From Rapana venosa (lineage: Eukaryota > Mollusca > Gastropoda > Neogastropoda > Muricidae): a stretch of DNA of 64,000 nucleotides. Location: contig CM054143.1 of the NCBI GenBank assembly GCA_028751875.1, positions 61,961,431 to 62,025,430 of the forward strand. The letters are read 5' to 3'. Numbering within the stretch: position 1 is the first letter of the stretch; each line of letters begins with the position of its first letter. Below, piece after piece: positions 49,701-62,424 of this stretch. The position numbers and the translations under genes are program-made. Under the pieces are notes generated by a model that worked only from the letters and a program-made list of their open reading frames with translations, was not told the DNA's origin and searched no databases.

Positions 49701-52700
49701 TGACTGCAGGGAGGACTTCAGCTGATTTTTGTTCCTACTTAAGACAAACGCAAGCATTTTCACAACCTTTCTGAACATTTTAAAATAAGAATCTCTAGAA
49801 TAGAATACTTTCTTTGCCTAGCACCAAATCTCCTCCTCTCCCCTCCACCCCCCCAAAAAAAACAACCCACAACAAAACAATATACTGTAAACTTACCTCT
49901 CAAAACTGTTTTAGTTTCATTATTTTCACTGATCATGTGATGTATAATAGATTATGTATAGATGTACTGATTTCTTTTTTTCCCTATCCTACATCTCAAA
50001 TGAAGAAACAATACAATCATTTTATAATAATCCAAACATCAATGATGTTTTTTTTTTGTTTTTTTTAAAGCATTCACACCCATGCACACACAGACACACA
50101 CACACACATCATGCCATTTAATTCTAGAAACATGATAGTTACACTAAATCACATTTCTATTTCTTATAATATAAAAAAAGATAATCATACATGTTGCAAT
50201 AAACAGATGAGCTTTAAATCAACAATAGCTATCAATCACCAAAAAATAATTTTTTGTTTTGACAAACAAAAAGTAGATACAAGAAAGCAACTAAAGCTTT
50301 TAGAAAGATGTGAATTCTTCTTCCACATAAATTGAAAATGAGACCAAAACAATATAACACTTCTAAAATAAACCCATACATATGATGACAAATGAAAATC
50401 TATCAATTCAGCACAGCTATGCACACAGCAGCTGTTAATGGTCTGAACATAAACTTCAATGAACAACTTATTGTTAGAAACTGGGCTTTACATGAATGAT
50501 TGAGATATACAGAATAAAACCTAACAAATAGTCAGGCAAAAATAGTTTCAGTTTGATGAAGATGCCATGTGACTTAAGATTTTTCCCCCTCAGAACAACA
50601 ATAAAAATGAAAACACTGAATTAATCAAATGCACTAAAAGTCAGCAAAAGAAAAGTCCTATAGATATACCATACATTTTGGTGGAGAAGAGTAGGCATGG
50701 GGGGGGGAGGGGGGCTGGAGGGTAGCCCAGTGGTTAGAGCATTGTACTCATGATCTGACCATAACTGAGGGCATGGGTTTGAATCTTCACTGACACATCC
50801 ATTCAAGGGATTTTCCCCTGGGGTTAACATTGTTCTGACTCCACTCACCCGACAGTCCTTTGAATGAGACAATAAACAGAGGTACCACGTGGAGTAACAA
50901 TGCAAAGCTCAGATGCAGAGAACATCAGATCATAATAACACTGGTGTGTAGTCAACAATCACAACAAAATAGGACTGACATCTATAGCATCTATTGTTGT
51001 TTGACTACCATTATGCCACATGATTTTTTTATAAAAAGAGGCTGACATCTAACACAACATCAATGAAAACGTGAAAGATAACTATGATTATGTCAAGTGA
51101 AAATGTGTGTGAAGTAAAAGCGAACTTTGGTGAGATCAGCAGTTATTTACTTTATTATCAAATCTCATTACAGTCAGTAGCTTTCCTCTGCATGATTAAC
51201 ATGTAATATTAGTGTTACAAGCCTTCTGGATTCTAAAGTGTATCCTGTGACTGGTATATATAATTTCAGCGACTTGAAGAAGCATTAGATATTTATAAAA
51301 AAAATACAGTGAATAAAATGGAGGATTTGACTGGCAAGTCTAGCTCTGCTCCCACCAACCTGCTTCCTGACTCAAATGATTTGTCTGCTAAAGGAATGTC
51401 ACCTGATGAGACTTCATTTCTCCTGTAAGTCAGATTATTATACATGTGATAAAGCACACACATCACTGTCAGCCACCAAAATGTTACGTATCACTCACAT
51501 ATAATCACAGAGTATGTTCAGTGGTATAGCCAGAGTGTATACAATACTGTGACTAGTTTCTGATCTACAAGCAGGTCTGTTACAAATTAACATCACAGAC
51601 AATTGAGCACTCAATTGAGTACTTGGATAAAAATTCAAGAAATGTGCATAAGTAGGTGTAACATGTGAGAAACCACACCAAACTGTAATGGTTATAATAG
51701 TAAGATTAAAAAAAAATCATAAATGAAAGCTATAAGTAACCATATAAATCTTATGACATCAGCTAGTTTACTGAATCTATGAAATAAAAAAGCATTCAAA
51801 TTCACTTTTTTCTCAAAATATTAGATATAAACAGGTTCAGGATTTGAAACAGACACAACAGTTAGAGATAGCACTGCTTTTTCCAACAGGGATGACAGGT
51901 AAGCCGTTACTTTTACATTTTACTTTTTAAGTGCTTCGATTTGTTTGCTTTACAAGATTCAGTGCAATATAAATACCATACATTATTATTATTATTACAT
52001 GCACTTTATATCAACTGTTGCAAAAGAAACACCAAAGTAAAAATAGACCTTCTAAAAGGTGCTAAAAAAAAGTTAAGATTCTTAAATAACTTTGTTAAAA
52101 GTTAAGATTCTTTAGAATGTAGGATCACACTGAAGTTTTCTCTCTTCTTCTTCGTCAAACACTCAGACAGCAACTGTTGCTGTCTGTCAAAGGAGCAAAA
52201 ATGCCTTGCACTGCTGTTAAGCACCTGACACGTCAGGCCCAGTGAATTCAACTTTGTGTGACACCCGATTGAAACTATCCAAATTTCAGTCATGTACACC
52301 CCAATTTCAACCAGAAACACACTTCAGGCAACTCAAAACACACAGTCCAAACTTGCTGATCAAACCAAATGAAACACGACTTATCAATGTTCTCAGGATT
52401 TTAGTCAGTGGGAACTGACCTCTGCAGTCCGGCCACAGAGTTGATGTGGTCGTGCATGCTGGTGCGCTTCACTGCCTCCAGCTGCAGTCGGTCGTGTTTC
52501 TGCTTGACCTCCATCAGCTTGCGCCTCGTCTCCTCCACCTCCCGCTCCGCCTCCTCTCTGTCTTGCTCACACGCTGACAGCTTCTTGGTCAGCCGACCCA
52601 CTGCAACAGTGCAGGTATAGCATTGTACACTGCAGCAGTGCAGGTATAGCATTGTACACTGCAGCAGTGCAGGTATAGCATTGTATACTGTAGCAGTGCA

Positions 52701-55700
52701 GGTATAGCATTGTACACTGCAGCAGTGCAGGTATAGCATTGTACACTGCAGCAGTGCAGATATAGCATAAAGTTCACTGCAGCAGTGCAGATATAGCATT
52801 GTACACTGCAGCAGTGCAGCTATAGCATTGTACACTGCAGCAGTGCAGGTAAAGCATTGTACACTGCAGCAGTGCAGATATAGCATAAAGTTCACTGCAG
52901 CAGTGCAGATATAGCATTGTATACTGCAGCAGTGCAGATATAGCATTGTATACTGCAGCAGAGCAGATATAGCATTGTACACTGCAGCAGTGCCGGTATA
53001 GCACTGTACACTGCAGTAGTGCAGGTATAGCATTGTACACTGCAGCAGTGCAGATATAGCACATAGTACACTGTAGCTGTGCAGATGTAGCATTGTACAC
53101 TGCAGTAGTGCAGGTATAGCATTGTACACTGCAGCAGTGCAGATGTAGCATTGTACACTGCAGCAGTGCAGATATAGCATTGTACACTGCAGCAGTGCAG
53201 ATATAGCATTGTACACTGCAGCAGTGCAGATATAGCGTTGTATACTGCAGCAGTGCAGATATAGCACTGTACACTGCAGCAGTGCAGGTATAGCATTGTA
53301 CACTGCAGCAGTGCAGCTGTAGCATTGTACAATGCAGCAGTGCAGATATAGCATTGTACACTGCAGCAGTGCAGGTATAGCATTGTACACTGCAGCAGTG
53401 CAGGTATAGCATTGTACACTGCAGCAGTGGAGGTATAGCATTGTACACTGCAGCAGTGGAGGTATAGCATTGTACACTGCAGCAGTGGAGGTATAGCATT
53501 GTACACTGCAGCAGTGCAGATATAGCATTGTACACTGCAGCAGTGGAGGTATAGCATTGTACACTGCAGCAGTGCAGGTATAGCATATAGTACACTGCAG
53601 CAGTGCAGATATAGCATTGTACACTGCAACAGTGTAGATATAGCATATAGTACACTGCAGCAGTGCAGATATAGCATTGTACACTGCAACAGTGCAGATG
53701 TAGCATTGTACACTGCAGCAGTGCAGATATAGCATTGTACACTGCAGCAGTGCAGATATAGCATTGTACACTGCAGCAGTGCAGGTATAGCATTGTACAC
53801 TGCAGCAGTGCAGGTATAGTATTGTACACTGCAGCAGTGCAGATATAGCATTGTACACTGCAACAGTGCAGGTATAGCATTGTACACTGCAGCAGTGCAG
53901 ATATAGCATTGTATACTGCAGCAGTGCAGATATAGCATTGTACACTGCAGCAGTGCAGATATAGCATTGTACACTGCAGTAGTGCAGGTATAGCATTGTA
54001 CACTGCAGCAGTGCAGATATAGCATTGTACACTGCAGCAGTGCAGATATAGCATTGTACACTGCAACAGTGCAGATATAGCATTGTACACTGCAGCAGTG
54101 CAGATATAGCATTGTACACTGCAGCAGTGCAGATATAGCATTGTACACTGCAGCAGTGCAGATATAGCATTGTACACTGCAGCAGTGCAGATATAGCATT
54201 GTACACTGCAACAGTGCAGATATAGCATTGCAGATATAGCATTGTACACTGCAGCAGTGCAGATATAGCATTGTACACTGCAGCAGTGCAGATATAGCAT
54301 TGTACACTGCAACAGTGCAGATATAGCATTGTACACTGCAGATATAGCATTGTACACTGCAACAGTGCAGATATAGCATTGTACACTGCAGCAGTGCAGA
54401 TATAGCATTGTACAGTGTATGCAACAGTGCAGATGTAGCATTGTACACTACAACAGTGCAGATATAGCATTGTACACTGCAACAGTGCAGATATAACATT
54501 GTACATGGTAACAGTGCAGATATAGCATTGTACACTGCAACAGTGCAGATGTAGCATTGTACACTGCAACAGTGCAGATATAGCATTGCAGATATAGCAT
54601 TACACACTGCAACAGTGCAGATATAGCATAACACACTGAAGCAGTACAGATATAGCATTGTACACAGCAACAGTGCAGATATAGCACTGCACACTGAAAC
54701 AGTGCAGATATTGCATTGTACACTGCAGCAGTGCAGATATAGCATTGCAGATTGCAGCTGTGCAGATATAGCATTGTACACTGCAACAGTGCAGATATAG
54801 CATTGCAGATATAGCATTACACAGTGCAACAGTGCAGATATAGCATTGTACACTGCAATAGTGCAGATATTTCATTGTACACTGTAGCAGTGCAGATATA
54901 GCATTGCACACTACAGCATTGCAGAGATAGCATTGTACACTGCAATAGTGCAGATATTGCATTGTACACTGCAGCAGTGCATATATAGCATTGCACACTG
55001 CAGCAGTGCATATATCACATTGTACACTGCAGCAGTGCAGATATAGCATTGCACACTGCAGATATAGCATTGTACACTGCAGCAGTAAAAATATAGCATT
55101 GCACACTGCAACAGTGCAGATATAGCAAGCATTGTACACTGCAACAGTGCAGATATAGCAAGCATTGTACACTGCAACAGAGCAGATATTGCATTGCACA
55201 CTGCAGCAGTGCAGATATAGCATTGTACACTGCAGCAGTGCAGATATAGCATTGTACACTGCAACAGTGCAGGTATAGCATTGTACACTGCAACAGTGCA
55301 GGTATAGCATTGTACACTGCAACAGTGCAGATATAGCATTGCACATTGCAACAGTGCGGATATAGCACTGTACACTGCAGCAGTGCAACTATAGCACTGT
55401 ACACTGCAGCAGTGCAGGTATAGCATTGTACACTGCAGCAGTGCAGATATAGCATTGTACATTGCAGCAGTGCAGATATAGCATTGCACATTGCAGCAGT
55501 GCAGATACAGCATTGTACACTGCAACAGTGCAGGTATAGCATTGCACACTACAACAGTGCAGGTATAGCATTGTACACTGCAACAGTGCAGGTATAGCAT
55601 TGCACACTGCAACAGTGCAGGTATAGCATTGTACACTGCAGATATAGCATTGTACTCTGCAGCAGTGCAGGTATAGCATTGTACACTGCAACAGTGCAGG

Positions 55701-58700
55701 TATAGCATTGTACACTGCAACAGTGCAGATATAGCATTGTACACTGCAACAGTGCAGGTATAGCATTGTACACTGCAACAGTGCAGGTACACTGCAACAA
55801 TGCAGATATAGCATTGTACAATGCAGCAGTGCCGATATAGCATTGCACACTGCAACAGTGCAGGTATAGCATTGTACACTGCAGCAGTGCAGATATAGCA
55901 TTGTATACTGCAGCAGTGCAGATATAGCACATAGTACACTGCAGCAGTGCAGATATAGCATTGTACACTGCAGCAGTGCAGATATAGCATTGTACACTGC
56001 AACAGTGCAGATATAGCACTGTACACTGCAGCAGTGCAGATATAACACTGTACACTGCAGCAGTGCAGCTATAGCACTGTACACTGCAGCAGTGCAGGTA
56101 TAGCATTGCACACTGCAACAGTGCAGGTATAGCATTGTACACTGCAACAGTGCAGATATAGCACTGTACACTGCAACAGTGCAGGTATAGCATTGTACAC
56201 TGCAACAGTGCAGGTATAGCATTGTACACTGCAGCAGTGCAGGTATAGCATTGTACACTGCAGCAGTGCAGGTATAGCATTGTACACTGCAGATATAGCA
56301 TTGCACACTGCAACAGTGCAGATATAGCATTGCACACTGCAACAGTGCAGGTATAGCATTGCAGTGTCACATTTGGGTCAGGGAGACCAAATCACTTTGG
56401 AGGATGCTCTGGCTCTGTGAACTGTATACACTGTTAACTAAAATAATATTTTGGGGGAAGCAATCTTGGAACAAGAATTCTGTAGGGTTTACATGGTGGT
56501 GTTCCCATAACCCATGTAGTCATTGAAGAGTGAGGCATCAGAGACCTCAGCTTCTCCAGGGGCCAGCATATTGAGGGTGGTGTCCAACTCCTCTCCCTCC
56601 CTCCCTCTCTCCCTAAAGAGGCCAGGTACCCATTTACAACAGTTTACAACTGGAGGACTGTGCTACAGCCAAGGCTTGCAAATGGTCACCCATCTACGAA
56701 GTGATAATGCTCAATGCTGCTCAGTCTTAACATGGGGAGAGAAATGACAGGGCCCACTGTTTTAGTGGCTTGTTTGTTTTGGTTTGTTTAAAGTTTCTAC
56801 CATTGCTTGCTTTTCTGTATACATTTTGTTGCTTGTTTTCTTTTAATGTGTTCAGGACAAAATCTCCTTTTGACAATGAAAGCACCAAACAATGCCTCAA
56901 ACTAAAAATTGTGTTGACCAGCCTGCTAATGATATTTAAATATACTATAAGCTTTTTTAGAGGCAAGATTTAAGAAGAGGATTTATATTCTACAACAACA
57001 AAATACAGCAAAAATCAAAATTATTTTTCTTTTTAAGAAAAAGACAATAACAGACCTTCATGCATGTGGGATGAACACAAGTCTTTCACTTTCCTGTGCT
57101 GAAGGTCCACTTGTTCAGTGAGAATCTGGTTCTCCTCCAGCACCAGTCTCGCCTGATCTTGAAGCGCTTGCCTGAAAAACGAAATGGTCACGATGAAAAG
57201 AAAAATGACAAGGTGGATGCAGTTTGGACCATTTCTCTTGAAATCACACTTCAGTTTAGTTTTGCCAGCTCTAACGATTTCCTAGATTTCTCATAATGAT
57301 GACTATTTAAGTGAGTGGTATTCAGCAAAAGATATGTACTCTAATTTTCCCCTTTGTATTTTGATAAATCAAGAAAATTTTCATCTGATCTCTAGGCAGA
57401 ATTTTCAAATGATATACTGATCAGTGAATTGATGGGAAAGAATGTACAGCAAGAAAGAAATATACAAGAAAGTACAAAACAACGCTAAAAGGGAGAAACA
57501 AAAGACTATGAAGGAAAAAGCTCATTTCTAGTCATGCACACACACCCACACCCTTCCAAGCACAACACACACACACACATACAACACACACACACATACA
57601 AAACACACACACACATACAAACACACACACACACACTCCCTTCCAAGCACACAACACACACACACACACTAACTCACCAGTCAGAGGCACAAATCACGTC
57701 CATACTCATTGCAGCCCCGCTGTTCTCTCTGTGCTGGTAACGCTGGTTTTCTCTCACCACGTCTTCTGTGCGCTGTTTCAGGGTCTGCAACTGTGCCTGG
57801 CAACGGCGAATTACCTCCTCTTTCTCCTGGATCAGGTCGTCATAGGCCAGAAAGAGAGGAGAGAGGTAGCGTTTGTTGATCTGCACAGAATACCACGATG
57901 TTCGAAAGTGCCAGCTTTGGAAAATGTGACTGGACTTGTTTTGACTTGGCCAACTCTTGCAGTGTTAGATCCTACTTATTTTGCTTCCATCTTCAAAATT
58001 TGCTGTTAGCTTATCAATTTTGTTCTGGTCTGATATCACCATCGTGAAAAACTTATCCAAAAATTGTTTTCCTTGTTCCTTGGCTTGTGCTCCGACATTC
58101 ACAAATTGAGGTTTTGTGTATGTGACCATTTTTGCCTATCATTATTTGGTAGCTGCATTCTGACTGCATGGATGATGTATAAACATGACACCAGCACGTA
58201 TGCATTTTTTTAATGTTGTCATCCATTCCTACCAGCATGAAATGAACTACTCTCCCTAAAGGCGGAAGTAGTTTTATTAAAAGTGTGCAAGATATTCTGT
58301 GTGCTTTCGCACATGGGACTCTTATTTGTAGCTTTATCCAAAGGACTTTCAGGGGAGAGGAGTCAGTACTGATGTTAACTCCTGGAGAAAAAATCCCCTT
58401 GAACTGGCCCCTCAGTGGTGGCTCGAATCCTGGCTGTCAGATCACAAGCACAACATTCTAACCACTTGGCTATCCCATCCCCACAAAACATGGTAATCTG
58501 AACAGACATATATATGCATAATGCATTCATACTATTTTGACAAATACACAGACAAATTTACATGCATATGACATTTATACAAGGGTGTGCGTGCGTGCAA
58601 GCATGCACGCACAAGTGCACACACACATACACACAGAGAATACAAGCACAGCACTACAAAAATGATTGCAAGCCAAACTGCAGCAACTGCCTAAGGTATG

Positions 58701-59144
58701 CAAAAAAACAGACAATTAACATAGCTCCCCCCACCCTTCACCCCCACCCCACCCCCTTTCAAAAAACCACACTCAAAAACCCATCATCAACAATTTTTGT
58801 TTTAAAAACATGTCATATATGAACACACTCACCAACCAAGCAGGGACAGGGCCTTTCTTGGGCAAAGCCTGAAGCTTGGATTGCTAAAACAACAGGGCAC
58901 CAGTCACCATCACACACTAGTTAGTTAGTTAGCTAATTAGTCAGCACTACTTGTAATCAATCAAAGCAAAATCAGCATCCATACATACAGGCAGGCAGGA
59001 AAACATAAACACACAGGCATGCAGAAAAATGTGCACACACACGCACACAACACACACACACACACACACCACACACACACACACACACATGCAGGCATGC
59101 ACCACAGACCAACAGACACACACATGGGCACAGACACACACAGA

Positions 59145-59175
<31 letters not shown>

Positions 59176-59186
59176 CACAACACACA

Positions 59187-59248
<62 letters not shown>

Positions 59249-59430
59249 CTGCAACAATTTTCATCACTGCTAAGCCATATTCAACAAAAGCTTACCACAT
59301 GTACCCCACAGCACTAAAACATTAAGTACTGCTACAAGCCTAAAAAAAAACACCTTTTATAAATGCTTAAGAACAAATGCACACACCATAAATAGTCCAA
59401 AGCAAATACAAACAAATGCATGACTGGACT

Positions 59431-59468
<38 letters not shown>

Positions 59469-62341
59469 TCTTCAACTTATGATGCTGTGAGCATTCCAAA
59501 CCTTTCCACCTGCCCCCAAACAACAAAATTCCTCTGTTAACCCTTTCAGCGCCTAACCCTAGTGCCATAAGGCCATCCACTGATGTCTTGTAGTTATTCC
59601 ATGTCTTCACAATAAAAAAACAAAACAAAGTTGAACAATGCACTTAGAGTCAGAATCTTTATCCATTTTCCTTAAATTAAAAAAAAAAAAGGTTTCCTCG
59701 CTGTATCATGTATGGTTTATGTACTTGAATATTTTGTTAATTATCCTAGTTTTCAATTCCTCAAAATTCCCTGGTACTGGGGAAGCACATGTTTAAATTT
59801 TTCTCTAGCACTGAAAGGGTTAAATGATAGGAATATTCTGGAAGCTTACAATCAATCTATTTCAAGCATAATGGCCCTATGTCACTGTTAGATATAAGAA
59901 AGCAACAAGTCTCAATTAAACATTTTTTTAAAACCCCAAAATGGCCACCAGTATCCTTAAAAAAAAAAAAGCACACACAAAATAATAAAAGGCTTTTATG
60001 TCTATCTGTCTGTCTAGCTAGCTACCTCAATTACAAAATCCATCACTGCAGTATGCCTGGTAGATACTTGCAAGCTATAGTTTTCATTGCTATTTCATAT
60101 CAAACATATATTGTAATGGCTTGTATTTTTTTAAACTGATGCAGAAAGCTAATTTGAAATTTCTTCATATCTGACCGAAAATAAAAAATGCACAGTCATC
60201 CCCCTTCCCCCCCTCCCACTCTATGCAATGACTTTACACTACAAAAGACTATATTCAAAAGCTGATAATGGAAAAACACACAAACAAACAAACAAAAACA
60301 CTTAAAACCAGAATACAAAAGAACAAAAGTATGAAAGTCAGACACAGGAATACCCACATCATCTTCAGAGAGGGGCCTGAAGGCAGCCTGGTACTGACTG
60401 AGCTCCTGGTTCAGTCGGCCCACAGCGTTCTTCAGCACTTCATTTTCATTCTTCAGTTCATCCACCATGGGGCTCTGCCTGGAGCTCCTCCTTCCTTCCT
60501 CCCCTGCCCAGCCACAACTGACCATCACTTGTCTCCCCTTCTTTTCTTCTTCCCCTGTCCACCCACAACTGACCATCACTTGTCTCCCCTTCCTTCCACA
60601 ACTGACCATCACTTGTCTCCCCTTCCTTCCTCCCCTGTCCAGCCACAACTGACCGTCACTTGTCTCCCCTTCCTTCCTCCCCTGTCCAGCCACAACTGAC
60701 CATCACTTGTCTCCCCTTCCTTCCTCCCCTGTCCAGCCACAACTGACCGTCACTTGTCTCCCCTTCCTTCCTCCCCTGTCCAGCCACAACTGACCATCAC
60801 TTGTCTCCCCTTCCTTCCTCCCCTGTCCACCCACAACTGACCGTCACTTGTCTCCCCTTCCTTCCTCCCCTGTCCAGCCACAACTGACCGTCACTTGTCT
60901 CCCCTTCCTTCCTCCCCTGTCCAGCCACAACTGACCGTCACTTGTCTCCCCTTCCTTCCTCCCCTGTCCAGCCACAACTGACCATCACTTGACTCCCTTT
61001 TCTTTCTTCCTCCCCTGTCAAACCACAACTGACTGTCACTTGTCTGCCTTTTCTTCCTTCCTCCCCTGTCCAGCCACAACTGACCGTCACTTGTCTCCCT
61101 TTTCTGTCTTCCTCCCCTGTCCAGCCACAACTGACCGTCACTTGTCTGCCTCTATAACCCTGCCACTTCTCTGTTCATCATTACCAGTAGGAGGGGGGTG
61201 GATCGCCTTGTGGCTAGAGCGCTGCCCTCGTGATCTGACGGCCCGAGTTCAAGCCACCACTGAGGCACACGTTCAAGAGATTTTTCCCCTGGAGTTAACA
61301 TCAGTAACTGTCTCTTCTTCCCCAAAAGTCCTTTGGATACACTGAGGTCCAAACGCATGCATTACACTTTGTGCGCACACTATAACCCTTTCCGCTTTTC
61401 AGAAGAGTAGGCCATAGGTGGGAATAGATGATAAAATAAAAAAATATTTAAAAACATGCACACTGCTGTCCTGTTTACACAATAACATTTTGTTGTTGTT
61501 GCTCCCCCCCCCCCCCCCCAATACTAAGCAGTTCGGCAACCCCCTTCATGTATGGACCAAAGGCCTTTTTGTGAATAAATCATTCGAGTTCAAGTTCTCT
61601 CTCTCTCTTTGGGGGATGGGATAGCCTGGTGGTTAGAGTGACGTATTCATGATCTGCTGACCCGGTTTCGATTCTCATTCAAGAGGATTTTTTCCTCTGG
61701 AGTTAACTAACATCAGTGCTGACTCCACTCTCCCCAAAAGTCCTTCGGATGAGACTATAAATCGAGGTCCCATGTGCAAAAGCACACAGAACATCTTGCA
61801 CACATGTTAAAACCCGTTCCGCTTTTTGGAAGAGTAGGTAATTGTGTGCCAGTGGGAATGGATGACAATATTTACAAAACTGCATACACACAGGGACTGG
61901 ATGAAAAAAGCATACGAGTGCTTATCCCATTATACTTGAAATAAAAGAATAAATAAAATGTAAAAAATTTAAATAAACACACACACACACACACACACAC
62001 ACTCTCACCTGCACTGGTGACAGCTGAAACCATTTTTTTCAGGGTGGCGACTTCTTGATGGAGGGTGTGGTTTTCCCCCTTCACCTGCTGCACCTCTCTC
62101 TGCAGAGACAGGTAGTGGGCAGCATCACGAGGGGTGGCACTGTGCCCTGATGATGACATCCAGCCCCCTGTGTCCAACAAAACTAAAACAGTCATAAACT
62201 CTGTCCATTCAATATTCTCCTAATATCAGAGTTTATACAACAACAACAGACATGAACAAAAAGCTTGCTAGCACGTGCATGCACATGCACATTTATGCGC
62301 ACGCACGCACACACACACACGCGCGCGCACACACACACACA

Positions 62342-62374
<33 letters not shown>

Positions 62375-62388
62375 TCATAAAAACACAT

Positions 62389-62424
<36 letters not shown>

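Larger units (their letters stand above)
48561..52419 (-). other. CEP89 intron between exons 7 and 8
   Basis: Contains (CA)n, SINE family A (49012-49145 minus; 50712-50935 plus variant), SINE family C (49615-49715), a LINE tail (51950-52000), a family D repeat (52147-52262), and two plus-strand exon-like segments at 51270-51424 and 51825-51898. Confidence 0.7.
57881..58832 (-). other. CEP89 intron
   Basis: Contains a family C SINE fragment (58075-58190) and a family A-variant SINE on the minus strand (58262-58483). Confidence 0.7.
58884..60357 (-). other. CEP89 intron
   Basis: Contains (CA)n-(CT)n at 59033-59247 and (CA)n at 59432-59466; the rest is AT-rich with no recognised element. AACCCTTTCAGCGC near 59540 and AGCACTGAAAGGGTTAA near 59807 form a distant inverted pair. 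Confidence 0.65.

Noticed and set aside
49814..50335. Small plus-strand frames in the CEP89 intron
   Set aside because: AT-rich chance frames without splice signals or recognisable composition.
52401..56370. Minus-strand frames up to 722 codons with repeats like [18 protein letters not shown]
   Set aside because: Product of the 29-bp repeat cycling through three frames; only the first part, which encodes CEP89 exon 7, is a real coding segment.
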